Positions 1 through 6,957 of a DNA stretch of 37,798 nucleotides are shown one piece after another. Position numbers and translations under genes: made by a program. The first letter of the stretch is position 1. Each line of letters begins with the position of its first letter. The DNA lies in contig CALGMR010000022.1 in the NCBI GenBank assembly GCA_937958815.1, positions 1 to 37,798 on the forward strand, given 5' to 3'. The notes under the pieces are model-generated. The model made no database searches and had not been told where the DNA came from. It worked only from the letters and a program-made list of their open reading frames with translations. The DNA comes from an uncultured Rhizobiaceae group bacterium (GTDB lineage: Bacteria > Pseudomonadota > Alphaproteobacteria > Rhizobiales > Rhizobiaceae).

Positions 1-141
1 ACCATCAATCTCGTCATACGCTTTGAAGTCGCCGAAATATTTCGTAATCGCAGCGGTCAACGTCGTCTTACCATGGTCAACGTGACCAATCGTGCCGATG
101 TTACAATGCGGCTTATTACGTTCAAACTTTTCTTTTGCCAT
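1..141 (-). CDS. tuf: Elongation factor Tu, N-terminal fragment
   Basis: The first 47 codons of EF-Tu are visible; the rest lies off the left edge. The protein begins [20 protein letters not shown] and continues into the G1 P-loop (GHVDHGKT, about residues 19-26) of the translational GTPase that delivers aminoacyl-tRNA to the ribosome. The ATG at 139-141 is the standard EF-Tu start. The gene reads leftwards and has its own promoter-like sequence about 85 bp upstream. In many alphaproteobacteria tuf lies shortly downstream of tRNA-Tyr and tRNA-Gly; here about 3.6 kb of other genes separate it from that tRNA pair. The identity is certain from the G1 motif, although whether this is the only tuf copy cannot be seen. 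Confidence 0.97.
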   Translation of the reverse strand, partial: MAKEKFERNKPHCNIGTIGHVDHGKTTLTAAITKYFGDFKAYDEIDG

Positions 142-209
142 ATCGGTTCTCCATCAAGGCACGGCTTACAAAAACAACTGCAGCCAAAATCGTGAATCAA
201 ACGGCCCAA

Positions 210-224
210 CGCCGCTTGGCGGCG
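210..224 (-). promoter_or_regulatory. GC-rich hairpin at the start of the tuf leader
   Basis: A perfect inverted repeat with arms CGCCGC (210-215) and GCGGCG (219-224) and a 3-nt loop. It sits directly next to the proposed -10 box, so it would be at or near the 5' end of the tuf mRNA. A 5' stem could stabilise the message; this role is inference. Confidence 0.45.
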
Positions 225-252
225 ATATAAAGCCCCTGTTCAAAAGGTGCAA
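224..252 (-). promoter_or_regulatory. Probable sigma-70 promoter of tuf
   Basis: On the minus strand TTGCAC (247-252) is separated by exactly 17 bp from TATATC (224-229). Spacing and sequence fit a housekeeping promoter and it is the only good candidate between tuf and the upstream gene. It would give a leader of about 75 nt. Confidence 0.5.
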
Positions 253-294
253 GTATTTAGGCGCCCAACTCCGCAACCGTTGGATGAATACAGT

Positions 295-1383
295 TCAGAG
301 CTCGAATATAATGCCTGCTTCTGGCTTGGTTTGCCCTGCCCTAACCTCAGCGTAAATGTCGGTCAGATCTTCCAGCTTTTCGTAAGTTTGCATGTCCAGC
401 CATTTGGCACTTTGGCTGGCTGCGTGCATCACAAAACCAGCCGATTTTGCATTGAACTGATCTGCACCCCAGTCTTTCATGCGTTGTTGAATGCGCGATG
501 GGGCGAAAAAGAATGCTGTTCTGTCACCAAACACGCGGGAATCCCTGCGTTGAGTGTCCCAATGGGTTAGTCCCACGCTGATGGTTTGGCGCATGTTGTC
601 ACCCAAAAATTCGTGCAAATCACCCAGCAATTCGCCGTTTCCGGCCATATCGACAATGACACTGAGCCCATTTTTCAACTCACTTGAAATATCTGAATAT
701 GACATAGCAGTGTCATAAGTCTTGATTTTCTCAACGAAGCTTTTGTTGCCGCTAGAGGTTAGCCCGACGCTGGTGGGAGCTTTGTCGTCTTGTCGCAAAG
801 CATACCCCAAGCCAATACTAGTTTTGCTGGACGCGCTGATGATGATCACTTGTTCTGTGCCGTACCACTCAAATTCCACCAATTGATCCCAAATGCAGAA
901 AGATGTGACATAGAGCGGATACAACAACATGCGCAGATTATCCGCTTGCGGGGTGGACGGTGGCTCCGCCTGAACGCGGCGATAGATGTTGTAGCCCTTT
1001 GGCAGTTCAAGACGGTGTTCCGACGCATCGAAAAAATGCGTGTCTCCGATGCCAGAAGGTTTCATTTTCAGCTGAGTGGCAGGTGGAAAATAGCCAAACA
1101 GCCGTTCCCCCACCTCAATGCCTGTCGCGTTGGATTGCACAACTTGTGCAAAGCCCCAAACGGGCAAAACACCCCATTCATCGTCTGCATCTTCTGCAGA
1201 GGCAAAAAACTTCCAGTAGTTCAAAGTCTCGCCAGCCACGGCGTAAGTGACATTGTTGGCTGAAAAACCGAACCGCTCAATTCGCACCACGATCTCGCCC
1301 TGCCCAGGGCTGACCATGGTGTCAGGCACGTCAACAATCCGAGTTGTGCTTTGTTCGGACTTTCGAATTTGAAACTGCTGCAT
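295..1383 (-). CDS. DUF2855 family protein (MDR/oxidoreductase-like)
   Basis: This 362-residue protein resembles the DUF2855 family, whose members look like distant medium-chain dehydrogenase/reductases (N-terminal GroES-like part, C-terminal Rossmann-like part). The N-terminus contains a segment like those of MDR enzymes (GEIVVRIERFGFSANNVTYA), followed by WGFAQVVQS and a GERLFGYFPP turn. A Rossmann-like region follows (VIIISASSKTSIGLGYAL). The reaction is unknown. The open frame extends to 1569, but that would run into the divergent aminotransferase gene. The ATG at 1383 is preceded by AGGA with about 6 nt spacing, so it is preferred; ATG 1398 is an alternative. Its neighbour is a divergent aminotransferase with a short shared promoter region. 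Confidence 0.75.
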   Translation of the reverse strand: MQQFQIRKSEQSTTRIVDVPDTMVSPGQGEIVVRIERFGFSANNVTYAVAGETLNYWKFFASAEDADDEWGVLPVWGFAQVVQSNATGIEVGERLFGYFPPATQLKMKPSGIGDTHFFDASEHRLELPKGYNIYRRVQAEPPSTPQADNLRMLLYPLYVTSFCIWDQLVEFEWYGTEQVIIISASSKTSIGLGYALRQDDKAPTSVGLTSSGNKSFVEKIKTYDTAMSYSDISSELKNGLSVIVDMAGNGELLGDLHEFLGDNMRQTISVGLTHWDTQRRDSRVFGDRTAFFFAPSRIQQRMKDWGADQFNAKSAGFVMHAASQSAKWLDMQTYEKLEDLTDIYAEVRAGQTKPEAGIIFEL

Positions 1384-1466
1384 CCATAATCCTGTCATGT
1401 TCGTTCTCGTCGCCGAGCAAGAGAAACCAATCATTTTTAAACCCTTTGCTGTGTTGACAAATGGGC

Positions 1467-1487
1467 GTGCAAATTGAACCAATGCAC
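1467..1487. promoter_or_regulatory. Inverted repeat between divergent DUF2855 and aminotransferase genes
   Basis: Arms GTGCA and TGCAC enclose TTG...CAA, so the site is a 21-bp dyad with a two-base bulge. It sits in the 133-bp divergent intergenic region, 30 bp before the aminotransferase start, and could be an operator acting on both genes. No regulator gene is adjacent. Weak evidence. Confidence 0.25.
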
Positions 1488-1516
1488 ACAATAACACCCT
1501 CTTGTTCCTGTTACCA

Positions 1517-2716
1517 ATGTCACTCAATTTCGGACGTACTATTCTCGCCATTCCTGGCCCATCGGTCATTCCAGATCGCGTTTTGAACGCGATGCATCGC
1601 GCTTCGCCGAATATCTACGAGGGCGAGTTGATTGATCTGACCGCATCGCTCTATCCCGATTTGAAAACCGTGGCGCAAACAAAGCACCACGCTGCCATTT
1701 ATATCGGAAATGGCCATGCGGCTTGGGAAGCGGCGTTGGAGAACACGCTGAATGCGGGAGACGAAACTCTTGTCCTCTCCACGGGGCGCTTTGCAGCTGG
1801 CTGGGGTGAAATGGCACGCCGTATTGGCATTGAAACACAAATTATGGATTTCGGCATGCAGGGGCAGATCGACCCCAACAAACTGGAAGCTACTCTGCGC
1901 GCTGACAAAGACCATAAACTCAAGGCCATCATTTGCGTGCAAACCGACACAGCGTCGTCCGTGAAAAACGATGTGGCCGCCTTGCGTAAGGCCATAGATC
2001 AATCAGGTCATGAAGCCTTGTTCATGGTGGATTGCATCGCAAGCCTCGGCTGCGACCGATTTGAAATGGACGCTTGGGGCGTCGATGTGATGGTGGCGGG
2101 CTGCCAAAAAGGCCTGATGACGCCAGCAGGCGTTTCGTTTGTATATTTCAACGACAAAGCAGCAGAAGCGCGCAAAACCGCCAGCCCGAGCCTTTATTGG
2201 GACTGGTACCCCCGTGCAAATCCGGAAGCGTTCTACCAGCAATTTGCGGGTACAGCCCCGACCCATCACTTATATGGCTTGCGCGAGGCGCTCGACATTT
2301 TGGTGCATGAGGAAGGGATTGAAAATGCGTGGGCACGCCATGAAACAATGGCTCACGCGGTTTGGGCGGCACTTGATGTTTGGGCGCAAGGCGGAGTGCT
2401 GAGCCACAACATCGAAGATGTGGCACAACGGACAACCGCTGTGTCCGCCATCAACACAACCGGTGCAGAATCCACCGCCCTTCGTAAGTGGTGTGAAGCC
2501 AACACAGGTGTCACGCTCGGCATCAGCCTTGGATTTGCAGAACCAAGCGAAACAGAGTGGAACAAACATTTCCGCATTGGCCATATGGGCCACCTAAACA
2601 TACACATGATCATGGGCACGCTCGGCGCCATGGACACAGCGCTAAAGGCGCTCAACATCCCCCACGGCGAAAATGCGCTGACCGCAGCAGCGAAACTGTT
2701 GGCGCAACGGGCTTGA
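1517..2716 (+). CDS. Class V aminotransferase (serine/alanine-glyoxylate type)
   Basis: A 399-residue PLP enzyme of the alanine-glyoxylate/serine-pyruvate aminotransferase family (aspartate aminotransferase fold, class V). The start resembles the family N-terminus (RTILAIPGPSVIP), and a substrate/PLP segment IGNGHAAWEAAL follows. The MVDCIASLG segment carries the aspartate contacting the PLP ring nitrogen, and the Schiff-base lysine is in AGCQKGLMTPAG (about residue 198). HHLYGLREAL and FRIGHMGHLN near the end are also typical. A TTG at 1502 is possible, but ATG 1517 gives the usual family N-terminus. The amino donor could be serine, alanine or another amino acid; it cannot be set from sequence. 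Divergent from the DUF2855 gene. Confidence 0.88.
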   Translation: MSLNFGRTILAIPGPSVIPDRVLNAMHRASPNIYEGELIDLTASLYPDLKTVAQTKHHAAIYIGNGHAAWEAALENTLNAGDETLVLSTGRFAAGWGEMARRIGIETQIMDFGMQGQIDPNKLEATLRADKDHKLKAIICVQTDTASSVKNDVAALRKAIDQSGHEALFMVDCIASLGCDRFEMDAWGVDVMVAGCQKGLMTPAGVSFVYFNDKAAEARKTASPSLYWDWYPRANPEAFYQQFAGTAPTHHLYGLREALDILVHEEGIENAWARHETMAHAVWAALDVWAQGGVLSHNIEDVAQRTTAVSAINTTGAESTALRKWCEANTGVTLGISLGFAEPSETEWNKHFRIGHMGHLNIHMIMGTLGAMDTALKALNIPHGENALTAAAKLLAQRA

Positions 2717-2782
2717 ATTTAGACGTACGCCTCTACTCGAAAATGACGCGCAATAGAAGAATTATGTTTTTTTAGGATATTC

Positions 2783-3355
2783 GTGTATAGTCAGACTATG
2801 CCGTACGGATTCAATGAACGAAGAGCAGCTCAGGTTGCCGCTTTCTTTTCTCATAAAGAAGGTGGAGAGATATCTGTGTTGAAGCTCGCAAAACTTATCT
2901 ATCTGTCGGATAGAATGAGCATGGCTGCGTCCGGATTTCCTATAACAAATGACAACCTTGTTTCCATGCCGCATGGCCCTGTCAACTCGCTCACTTTAAA
3001 TTTTATCGATGGTAACATTGAATCTGAACTTTGGAGCGATTTGATAAGCGACCGAGCTAGTTACAAAATTGGCCTTTCACGCGAGTTAAACGAAAACGAC
3101 ACCGATGAATTGAGCGACTTTGATGTCGATATCTTGGAGACGGTGTGGGCAGAATTTGGACACCTAAACAAGTATGCAATTAGGGACTGGACCCATAAAA
3201 ACTGTCCTGAGTGGGAAGATCCTGGTCGCGGTTGCACACCGATTCCATACGAGCGAGTTCTAAAGTTTCTCGGCGTCGAAGATGCTGCGGATATTGCCGA
3301 AGAAATTGAAGCAAAGACTCACATAGATCGAGTATTCACAGAACTTCGTGCTTAA
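2783..3355 (+). CDS. Panacea-domain (SocA/DUF4065-like) protein, probable antitoxin
   Basis: This 190-residue protein carries the Panacea domain, formerly DUF4065 or 'GepA/SocA-like'. Characteristic pieces are KLAKLIYLSDR (about 34-44), the SMPHGPVNSL segment with the conserved GPV (about 61-70), and the late aromatic YAIRDWTHKNCPEW. In known systems (SocA of Caulobacter and the PanAT families) the domain neutralises a toxin encoded next door. A small gene starts 6 bp downstream and is probably that partner. GTG 2783 is preferred because AGGA lies 5 nt before it; ATG 2798 is the alternative and lies inside an inverted repeat. Codon use looks more A+T-rich than in flanking housekeeping genes, in line with transfer. 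Confidence 0.85.
   Translation: MYSQTMPYGFNERRAAQVAAFFSHKEGGEISVLKLAKLIYLSDRMSMAASGFPITNDNLVSMPHGPVNSLTLNFIDGNIESELWSDLISDRASYKIGLSRELNENDTDELSDFDVDILETVWAEFGHLNKYAIRDWTHKNCPEWEDPGRGCTPIPYERVLKFLGVEDAADIAEEIEAKTHIDRVFTELRA
2787..2799. promoter_or_regulatory. Inverted repeat over the start of the Panacea gene
   Basis: ATAGT-CAG-ACTAT is a perfect 5-bp dyad that overlaps the translation start region. A position like this suits autoregulation, which is common in toxin-antitoxin operons, or a small RNA hairpin limiting initiation. Inference only. Confidence 0.3.
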
Positions 3356-3361
3356 TATTTC

Positions 3362-3733
3362 ATGATTTACCCCGGAATGACATTCTTGATGCCTTCCGGA
3401 ACTTATCACAATCCAGCATTGAAACACCTGTTTATTGTTTGCACACACATCGACGAAAAGGGGAACGTGGTTCTTGCAAGTGTATCCTCATGGAAAAACA
3501 ATCTCTGTGACGATTCATGCAGACTGGCCGTCGGATGCCATGAGTTTATTTCTAAGGACAGTTACATCATGTACCGCAACAGCCGAATCGAGGCTGCTTC
3601 TTTGATAAAAAAAGGGATCAATGGTGGTCAGTTCGTTCAAAAAGAAGATATGGATGCAGCTATTCTATCCGATATTCAGGCCGGATTTAAAAAATCTAAT
3701 CAAACACCACGGCACATAAAGCGACTCTTCTAG
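3362..3733 (+). CDS. Small protein paired with Panacea, probable toxin (PemK/MazF-like fold possible)
   Basis: A 123-residue protein starting 6 bp after the Panacea gene and so almost surely cotranscribed. It opens with PGMTFLMPSGTYHNPALKHLFIVC and continues VVLASVSSWKNN, a cysteine-containing stretch (CDDSCRLAVGCHEFISKDSYIMY), then a polar C-terminus. The pattern 'hydrophobic strand, Trp/Ser strand, H-x-F-I..D-S-Y-x-x-Y' recalls small hypothetical proteins related to the PemK/MazF barrel, but the assignment is from memory of the pattern and is tentative. There is no signal peptide or membrane segment. Its stop codon is built into a terminator-like hairpin, so this two-gene unit is self-contained. 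By position it is the likely toxin; what it attacks is unknown. Confidence 0.6.
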   Translation: MIYPGMTFLMPSGTYHNPALKHLFIVCTHIDEKGNVVLASVSSWKNNLCDDSCRLAVGCHEFISKDSYIMYRNSRIEAASLIKKGINGGQFVQKEDMDAAILSDIQAGFKKSNQTPRHIKRLF

Positions 3734-3750
3734 TCGCGTCTTTCTTCTTT
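3721..3750. terminator. Bidirectional terminator-like hairpin overlapping the toxin stop codon
   Basis: Arms GCGACT (3721-3726) and AGTCGC (3732-3737) form a perfect stem with a 5-nt loop that includes part of the TAG stop. On the plus strand a T-rich tract follows (GTCTTTCTTCTTTC). On the minus strand TTTATG follows, so it could also stop transcripts from the tRNA-Gly side. Confidence 0.55.
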
Positions 3751-3798
3751 CAAAATTCACCCAGCAGAGAAACAGCTTTTTTGATTCATTGAAAACAT

Positions 3799-3872
3799 TG
3801 GAGCGGGTGAAGGGAATCGAACCCTCGTATTCAGCTTGGAAGGCTGCTGCTCTACCATTGAGCTACACCCGC
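3799..3872 (-). tRNA. tRNA-Gly (anticodon TCC)
   Basis: A 74-nt cloverleaf beginning GCGGGTGTAGCTCAATGG with anticodon loop CTTCCAA, T-loop GGTTCGATTCC, and an encoded CCA at 3799-3801. The seven-pair acceptor stem (GCGGGTG/CACCCGC) is intact. It lies 44 bp downstream of tRNA-Tyr and should be processed from the same transcript. Its 3' end faces the Panacea pair, a typical landing position for mobile DNA. Confidence 0.96.
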
Positions 3873-3916
3873 ATCACCAAGAGCCTGCATCATAGGAGTT
3901 GATGAGGCAAGCTGAC

Positions 3917-4001
3917 TGGTGGAGGAGGCTGGATTCGAACCAGCGTACGCTAAGCGAACGGATTTACAGTCCGTCTCCTTTAACCACTCGGACACTCCTC
4001 C
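3917..4001 (-). tRNA. tRNA-Tyr (anticodon GTA)
   Basis: An 85-nt tRNA with a long variable arm. It begins GGAGGAGTGTCCGAGTGG, has anticodon loop CTGTAAA, T-loop GGTTCGAATCC and an encoded CCA at 3917-3919. The acceptor stem GGAGGAG/CTCCTCC is complete. First gene of the tRNA-Tyr/tRNA-Gly unit, divergent from rlmB. Confidence 0.96.
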
Positions 4002-4015
4002 AAGCCAGCTGACGC

Positions 4016-4044
4016 GTTATGCAAAAGCGCCTATTGGGTGTCAA
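4016..4044 (-). promoter_or_regulatory. Promoter of the tRNA-Tyr/tRNA-Gly operon
   Basis: A perfect -35 TTGACA (4039-4044) is separated by 17 bp from CATAAC (4016-4021). The predicted start lies about 8 nt before mature tRNA-Tyr. This is one of the strongest promoter matches in the window. Confidence 0.75.
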
Positions 4045-4141
4045 CTCATGAATGCATACTATTGTCGATTTGGGACACTAATTTGCCCTTTGAGTTGATT
4101 TTTTATGTTAGTCAGCAGCCAAACTTGCCTGAGGACACAAA

Positions 4142-4969
4142 ATGAGCCGCCGCTACCCTGATAAAAAACGCCCTCAGCCGGGCAAGCAGAAGTCTGGTTT
4201 CGACAATCGGCGCTCTGGCAAACCAACCCGCGGCGGCAAAAGTGATTCTTCCGATCAATTGCACCTCTACGGCCTGCACACAGTTCGCGCGGCGCTTGAA
4301 AACCCTGAGCGTAAGAAGATCGAATTGCTTGCCTCCAAAGCTGGTCTGTCTCGCCTTGGGGATTGTGTCGCCCAGTCTGGCGTCGACGTGACAGTGACAG
4401 AGCCGCGCGTGCTCGATGGTTTGGTGGGGGTGGATGCGGTTCACCAAGGAGTTGTTTTAAAATGTGAGCCATTAAATGAACTAGACGCTTCGGAGCTTTT
4501 CCATCTGGCCGATGCGAAACTGCTGTTGGTGCTGGATCAGATCACCGACCCTCACAATGTGGGCGCGATTTTGCGGTCGGCAGTGGCCATGGGCGTGGAT
4601 GCGGTTTTGACCACGCACCGAAACTCCGCAGTGGAAACGGGCGTTCTTGCAAAATCTGCGTCAGGCGCATTGGACATGGTGCAGGTGATTGGCATTCGCA
4701 ATTTGTCGAAGGCGCTTGAAGAATTGAATTCCATGCGCATTGCCACGATCGGTTTGGACAGCGAAGGCCCACTCGTTTTGGAAGAAACCTTTGCAGCCAA
4801 CAATTTGTCGCAAGTGGCTATTGTCTTGGGATCAGAAGGCAAAGGGTTGCGCGAGAAAACCCGCGAAACCTGCACTTATTTGGCGCGGCTGGACATGCCG
4901 GGACCCATCAAATCCCTCAATGTGTCCAATGCGGCGGCCTTGTCGCTTTATCTTGCGTCCAAAATCTAG
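4142..4969 (+). CDS. rlmB: 23S rRNA (guanosine-2'-O-)-methyltransferase RlmB-like, TrmH/SpoU family
   Basis: A 275-residue SPOUT methyltransferase that 2'-O-methylates a guanosine of 23S rRNA using S-adenosylmethionine. A basic, disordered N-terminus (about 1-38) precedes the substrate-binding domain starting LHLYGLHTVRAAL. The three SpoU motifs are clear: LDQITDPHNVGAILRSA (motif 1), IVLGSEGKGLR (motif 2) and PIKSLNVSNAAALSLY (motif 3), the last two forming the knotted cofactor site. GAGGA sits about 9 nt before the ATG. The gene is divergent from the tRNA-Tyr/Gly unit. Its TAG stop overlaps that of the opposing secreted-protein gene. A related tRNA Gm methyltransferase is possible, but length and the LYGLHTV start favour RlmB. 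Confidence 0.92.
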   Translation: MSRRYPDKKRPQPGKQKSGFDNRRSGKPTRGGKSDSSDQLHLYGLHTVRAALENPERKKIELLASKAGLSRLGDCVAQSGVDVTVTEPRVLDGLVGVDAVHQGVVLKCEPLNELDASELFHLADAKLLLVLDQITDPHNVGAILRSAVAMGVDAVLTTHRNSAVETGVLAKSASGALDMVQVIGIRNLSKALEELNSMRIATIGLDSEGPLVLEETFAANNLSQVAIVLGSEGKGLREKTRETCTYLARLDMPGPIKSLNVSNAAALSLYLASKI

Positions 4970-5565
4970 TTGGAGTTGAGATAAACCACGCTTGGGAAAC
5001 GCACGTCGTAAGCTTCATTGGGGCGATAAAAGCGGAAGACACGGTTGTCATGGCCGCTGTTCAACCGTTCGCGGCGACGTTCTGCACGCTCTTCGCCCAA
5101 ATTCTTCAATTCATCAGAAACGTGAACGATTTTGGCACCCGGTCTCTTTTCAAAAAACGTACCGGTGATTTGAAGACCAAGTGGTTCGCGTGGCCCTTCG
5201 TTGATCACCACCGAATTGCCGTTATTTCCCGATTGGTTAAATCCTTCGGAATTTGCGCTGCTGCTGTTGTCACCAAACCCGAAACTGTCGCGAAATGGAA
5301 AACCGATGACGCCGTTCTTACCGATATTGTCGGAACGAAACGCGTTGTAGCGAAACGAGTTGAGACCCGACGTGCCTCGGCGGTTTTGGCCCCGAAAGCC
5401 CGAGTTTGAACTGAACTCATTGTAACGGAATGACTTGCCGCTTGGCTCGTTGACCGTGGGCTTGCGATGTTTGTGCTTTGTTGAAGCTTGGGTGGACACA
5501 GACAAGGCAAGTGCAGTTGCTGCAACACAAACCAAGCCAATGGTTTTTGAGATTATGCGGCTCAT
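4966..5565 (-). CDS. Secreted protein of unknown function with FRYN repeats
   Basis: A 199-residue protein with a clear Sec signal peptide (SKTIGLVCVAATALALSVS, cleavage probably after QAS near residue 27). The mature part is rich in Ser, Asn, Arg and Gly, and repeats a short motif: SFRYNEFSS and SFRYNAFRS, followed by FRDSFGFGD. The C-terminal half holds the likely folded part (PLGLQITGTFFEKRPGAKIVHVSDELKNL), an arginine-rich helix, and YRPNEAYDVRFPSVVYLNSN. The open frame extends upstream to 5652, but ATG 5565 has an AGGA site and places the signal peptide at the N-terminus. Two CtrA-type boxes lie 140-205 bp upstream in the same orientation, which suggests cell-cycle control of an envelope or surface protein. 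I recognise no family. Confidence 0.8.
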   Translation of the reverse strand: MSRIISKTIGLVCVAATALALSVSTQASTKHKHRKPTVNEPSGKSFRYNEFSSNSGFRGQNRRGTSGLNSFRYNAFRSDNIGKNGVIGFPFRDSFGFGDNSSSANSEGFNQSGNNGNSVVINEGPREPLGLQITGTFFEKRPGAKIVHVSDELKNLGEERAERRRERLNSGHDNRVFRFYRPNEAYDVRFPSVVYLNSN

Positions 5566-5704
5566 AATGACATCCTTTTCGACCCCTTCCCGCGAAAAGC
5601 GAAAAAGGCCCGTCATTGTTAAAATGACAAGGAGTCGGTGGATGGAACCCATCCCAACACACTCACTGTCGCCGCATCACCAACAACATGGGTGCGACGC
5701 GCTA

Positions 5705-5721
5705 GGTTAATCAAGCTTTAA
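5705..5721 (-). promoter_or_regulatory. CtrA-type box, proximal (TTAA-N7-TTAACC)
   Basis: On the minus strand the site reads TTAA-AGCTTGA-TTAACC, a perfect match to the full CtrA consensus TTAA-N7-TTAAC. It lies about 140 bp before the secreted-protein start and points towards it. Confidence 0.65.
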
Positions 5722-5752
5722 GCCACATGCCTAACCAAATACTTTCAAACAT

Positions 5753-5769
5753 GGTTAATTTACACTTAA
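5753..5769 (-). promoter_or_regulatory. CtrA-type box, distal (TTAA-N7-TTAACC)
   Basis: On the minus strand the site reads TTAA-GTGTAAA-TTAACC, again a perfect full box, 48 bp from the proximal one and just beyond the dusA stop. Two perfect boxes in about 65 bp, same orientation, are unlikely by chance. Confidence 0.65.
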
Positions 5770-5781
5770 ACGTGCAGCACC

Positions 5782-6801
5782 TTATGCAACGGCAGGTGTC
5801 TTTGGGTGAATTGCCGCAAAAGCTTGTTCAATCACCCGCTCATCGGCATCGGGTTTTGACGCTTCTACGGACAAGATTTGACGGTACCGTCGCGCACCCA
5901 CCTGTCCCTGAAACAGCCCAATCATATGTCGTGTGATGTGGTTGACGCGGCCACCTGTCTTCAAATGACCTGCTGTGTAAGCCATCATTTTTTCGCAAAT
6001 CGCTTCCAGCGAGAGAGTTGGACTGTCATCATTGTAAACCACACGATCCACATCCAGCATGATCGATGGATTTTGATAAGATGCACGGCCAAGCATCACG
6101 CCGTTGAGGTTTTCCCCCGCTCCTTCATGCGCAACACCCAAAGCTTCCTGGGGTGATTGCAAACCACCGTTTATTCCGATGAATTTGTCAGGAAACTCTG
6201 CCTTGAGAGCGTGTACGCGCCCGTAGTCGAGTGGTGGAACATCGCGATTCTGTTTTGGGCTCAAGCCCTGCAACCACGCCTTGCGCGCATGAACCCAAAT
6301 GGCATCGCAACCTTTGTCAAACACAGCGTGGGCCAGTGCAGACAACGCCACTTGCGGGTCTTGCTCATCGACACCAATGCGGCATTTCACCGTCACCGGC
6401 ACATCGACCACTTGCTTCATGGCATCAACACAATCGCCCACCAATTGCGGTTGCTCCATCAAACATGCGCCAAAGGTTCCAGATTGCACGCGGTCAGACG
6501 GACAGCCCACATTGAGGTTGATTTCATCATAGCCCCAATCGGCCCCGATGTTTGCGGCTTTGGCCAGCTTTTCGGGGTTCGACCCACCCAATTGCAATGC
6601 CACAGGATGTTCACAATCACTGAATGCCAAATGCCGTTCAACGTCTCCAAAGATCAAAGCATCGGCCACAACCATTTCTGTGTAGAGCAAAGCATTCTTG
6701 CTCAACAGGCGGTGGAAATAACGGCAATGACGGTCAGTCCAATCCATGCACGGCGCCACTGCATAAATGGTTTTGTTCTTTGTAAGAAGTTGATCGTACA
6801 T
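5782..6801 (-). CDS. dusA: tRNA-dihydrouridine synthase A
   Basis: A 339-residue FMN enzyme that reduces uridine to dihydrouridine in the tRNA D-loop. The TIM barrel starts at IYAVAPCMDWTDRHCRYFHR, typical of DusA (tRNA positions 20/20a). The proton-donating cysteine is C100 in NLNVGCPSDRVQSGTFGACLM. The VTVKCRIGVD strand, the AIWVHARKAWLQGLSP active-site loop, and IGINGGLQSPQEA and GVMLGRASYQNP (FMN phosphate site) follow in order. The C-terminal helical domain contains THHxxG-like RHMIGLFQGQVGARRYRQ. dusA 5' ends are known integration sites for some prophages, but no integrase is seen here. Upstream is the divergent tungstate transporter. Confidence 0.95.
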   Translation of the reverse strand: MYDQLLTKNKTIYAVAPCMDWTDRHCRYFHRLLSKNALLYTEMVVADALIFGDVERHLAFSDCEHPVALQLGGSNPEKLAKAANIGADWGYDEINLNVGCPSDRVQSGTFGACLMEQPQLVGDCVDAMKQVVDVPVTVKCRIGVDEQDPQVALSALAHAVFDKGCDAIWVHARKAWLQGLSPKQNRDVPPLDYGRVHALKAEFPDKFIGINGGLQSPQEALGVAHEGAGENLNGVMLGRASYQNPSIMLDVDRVVYNDDSPTLSLEAICEKMMAYTAGHLKTGGRVNHITRHMIGLFQGQVGARRYRQILSVEASKPDADERVIEQAFAAIHPKTPAVA

Positions 6802-6957
6802 AATGCGCGGCGTTTGGGGTTTTGGTCAAAAGGGTAGTATCTGAAAACTTCGCTCAGTGTAAGCATCATGCTGGCGGTTCATACCTGTTTGGTTTAAGCA
6901 GTTTCGACGTGTTGGCCCAGAAGCTGGCGGCTTTGCACAATCAGGAACAACCAACGT

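Noticed and set aside
5616..5632. GTCATT/AATGAC hairpin before the secreted-protein gene, considered as a dusA terminator
   Set aside because: It lies about 150 bp after dusA, beyond the CtrA boxes, and the T-run does not follow the stem directly; function unclear.
5782..6801. dusA as a possible prophage integration site
   Set aside because: No integrase, no duplicated dusA end, and the upstream gene is a normal transporter.
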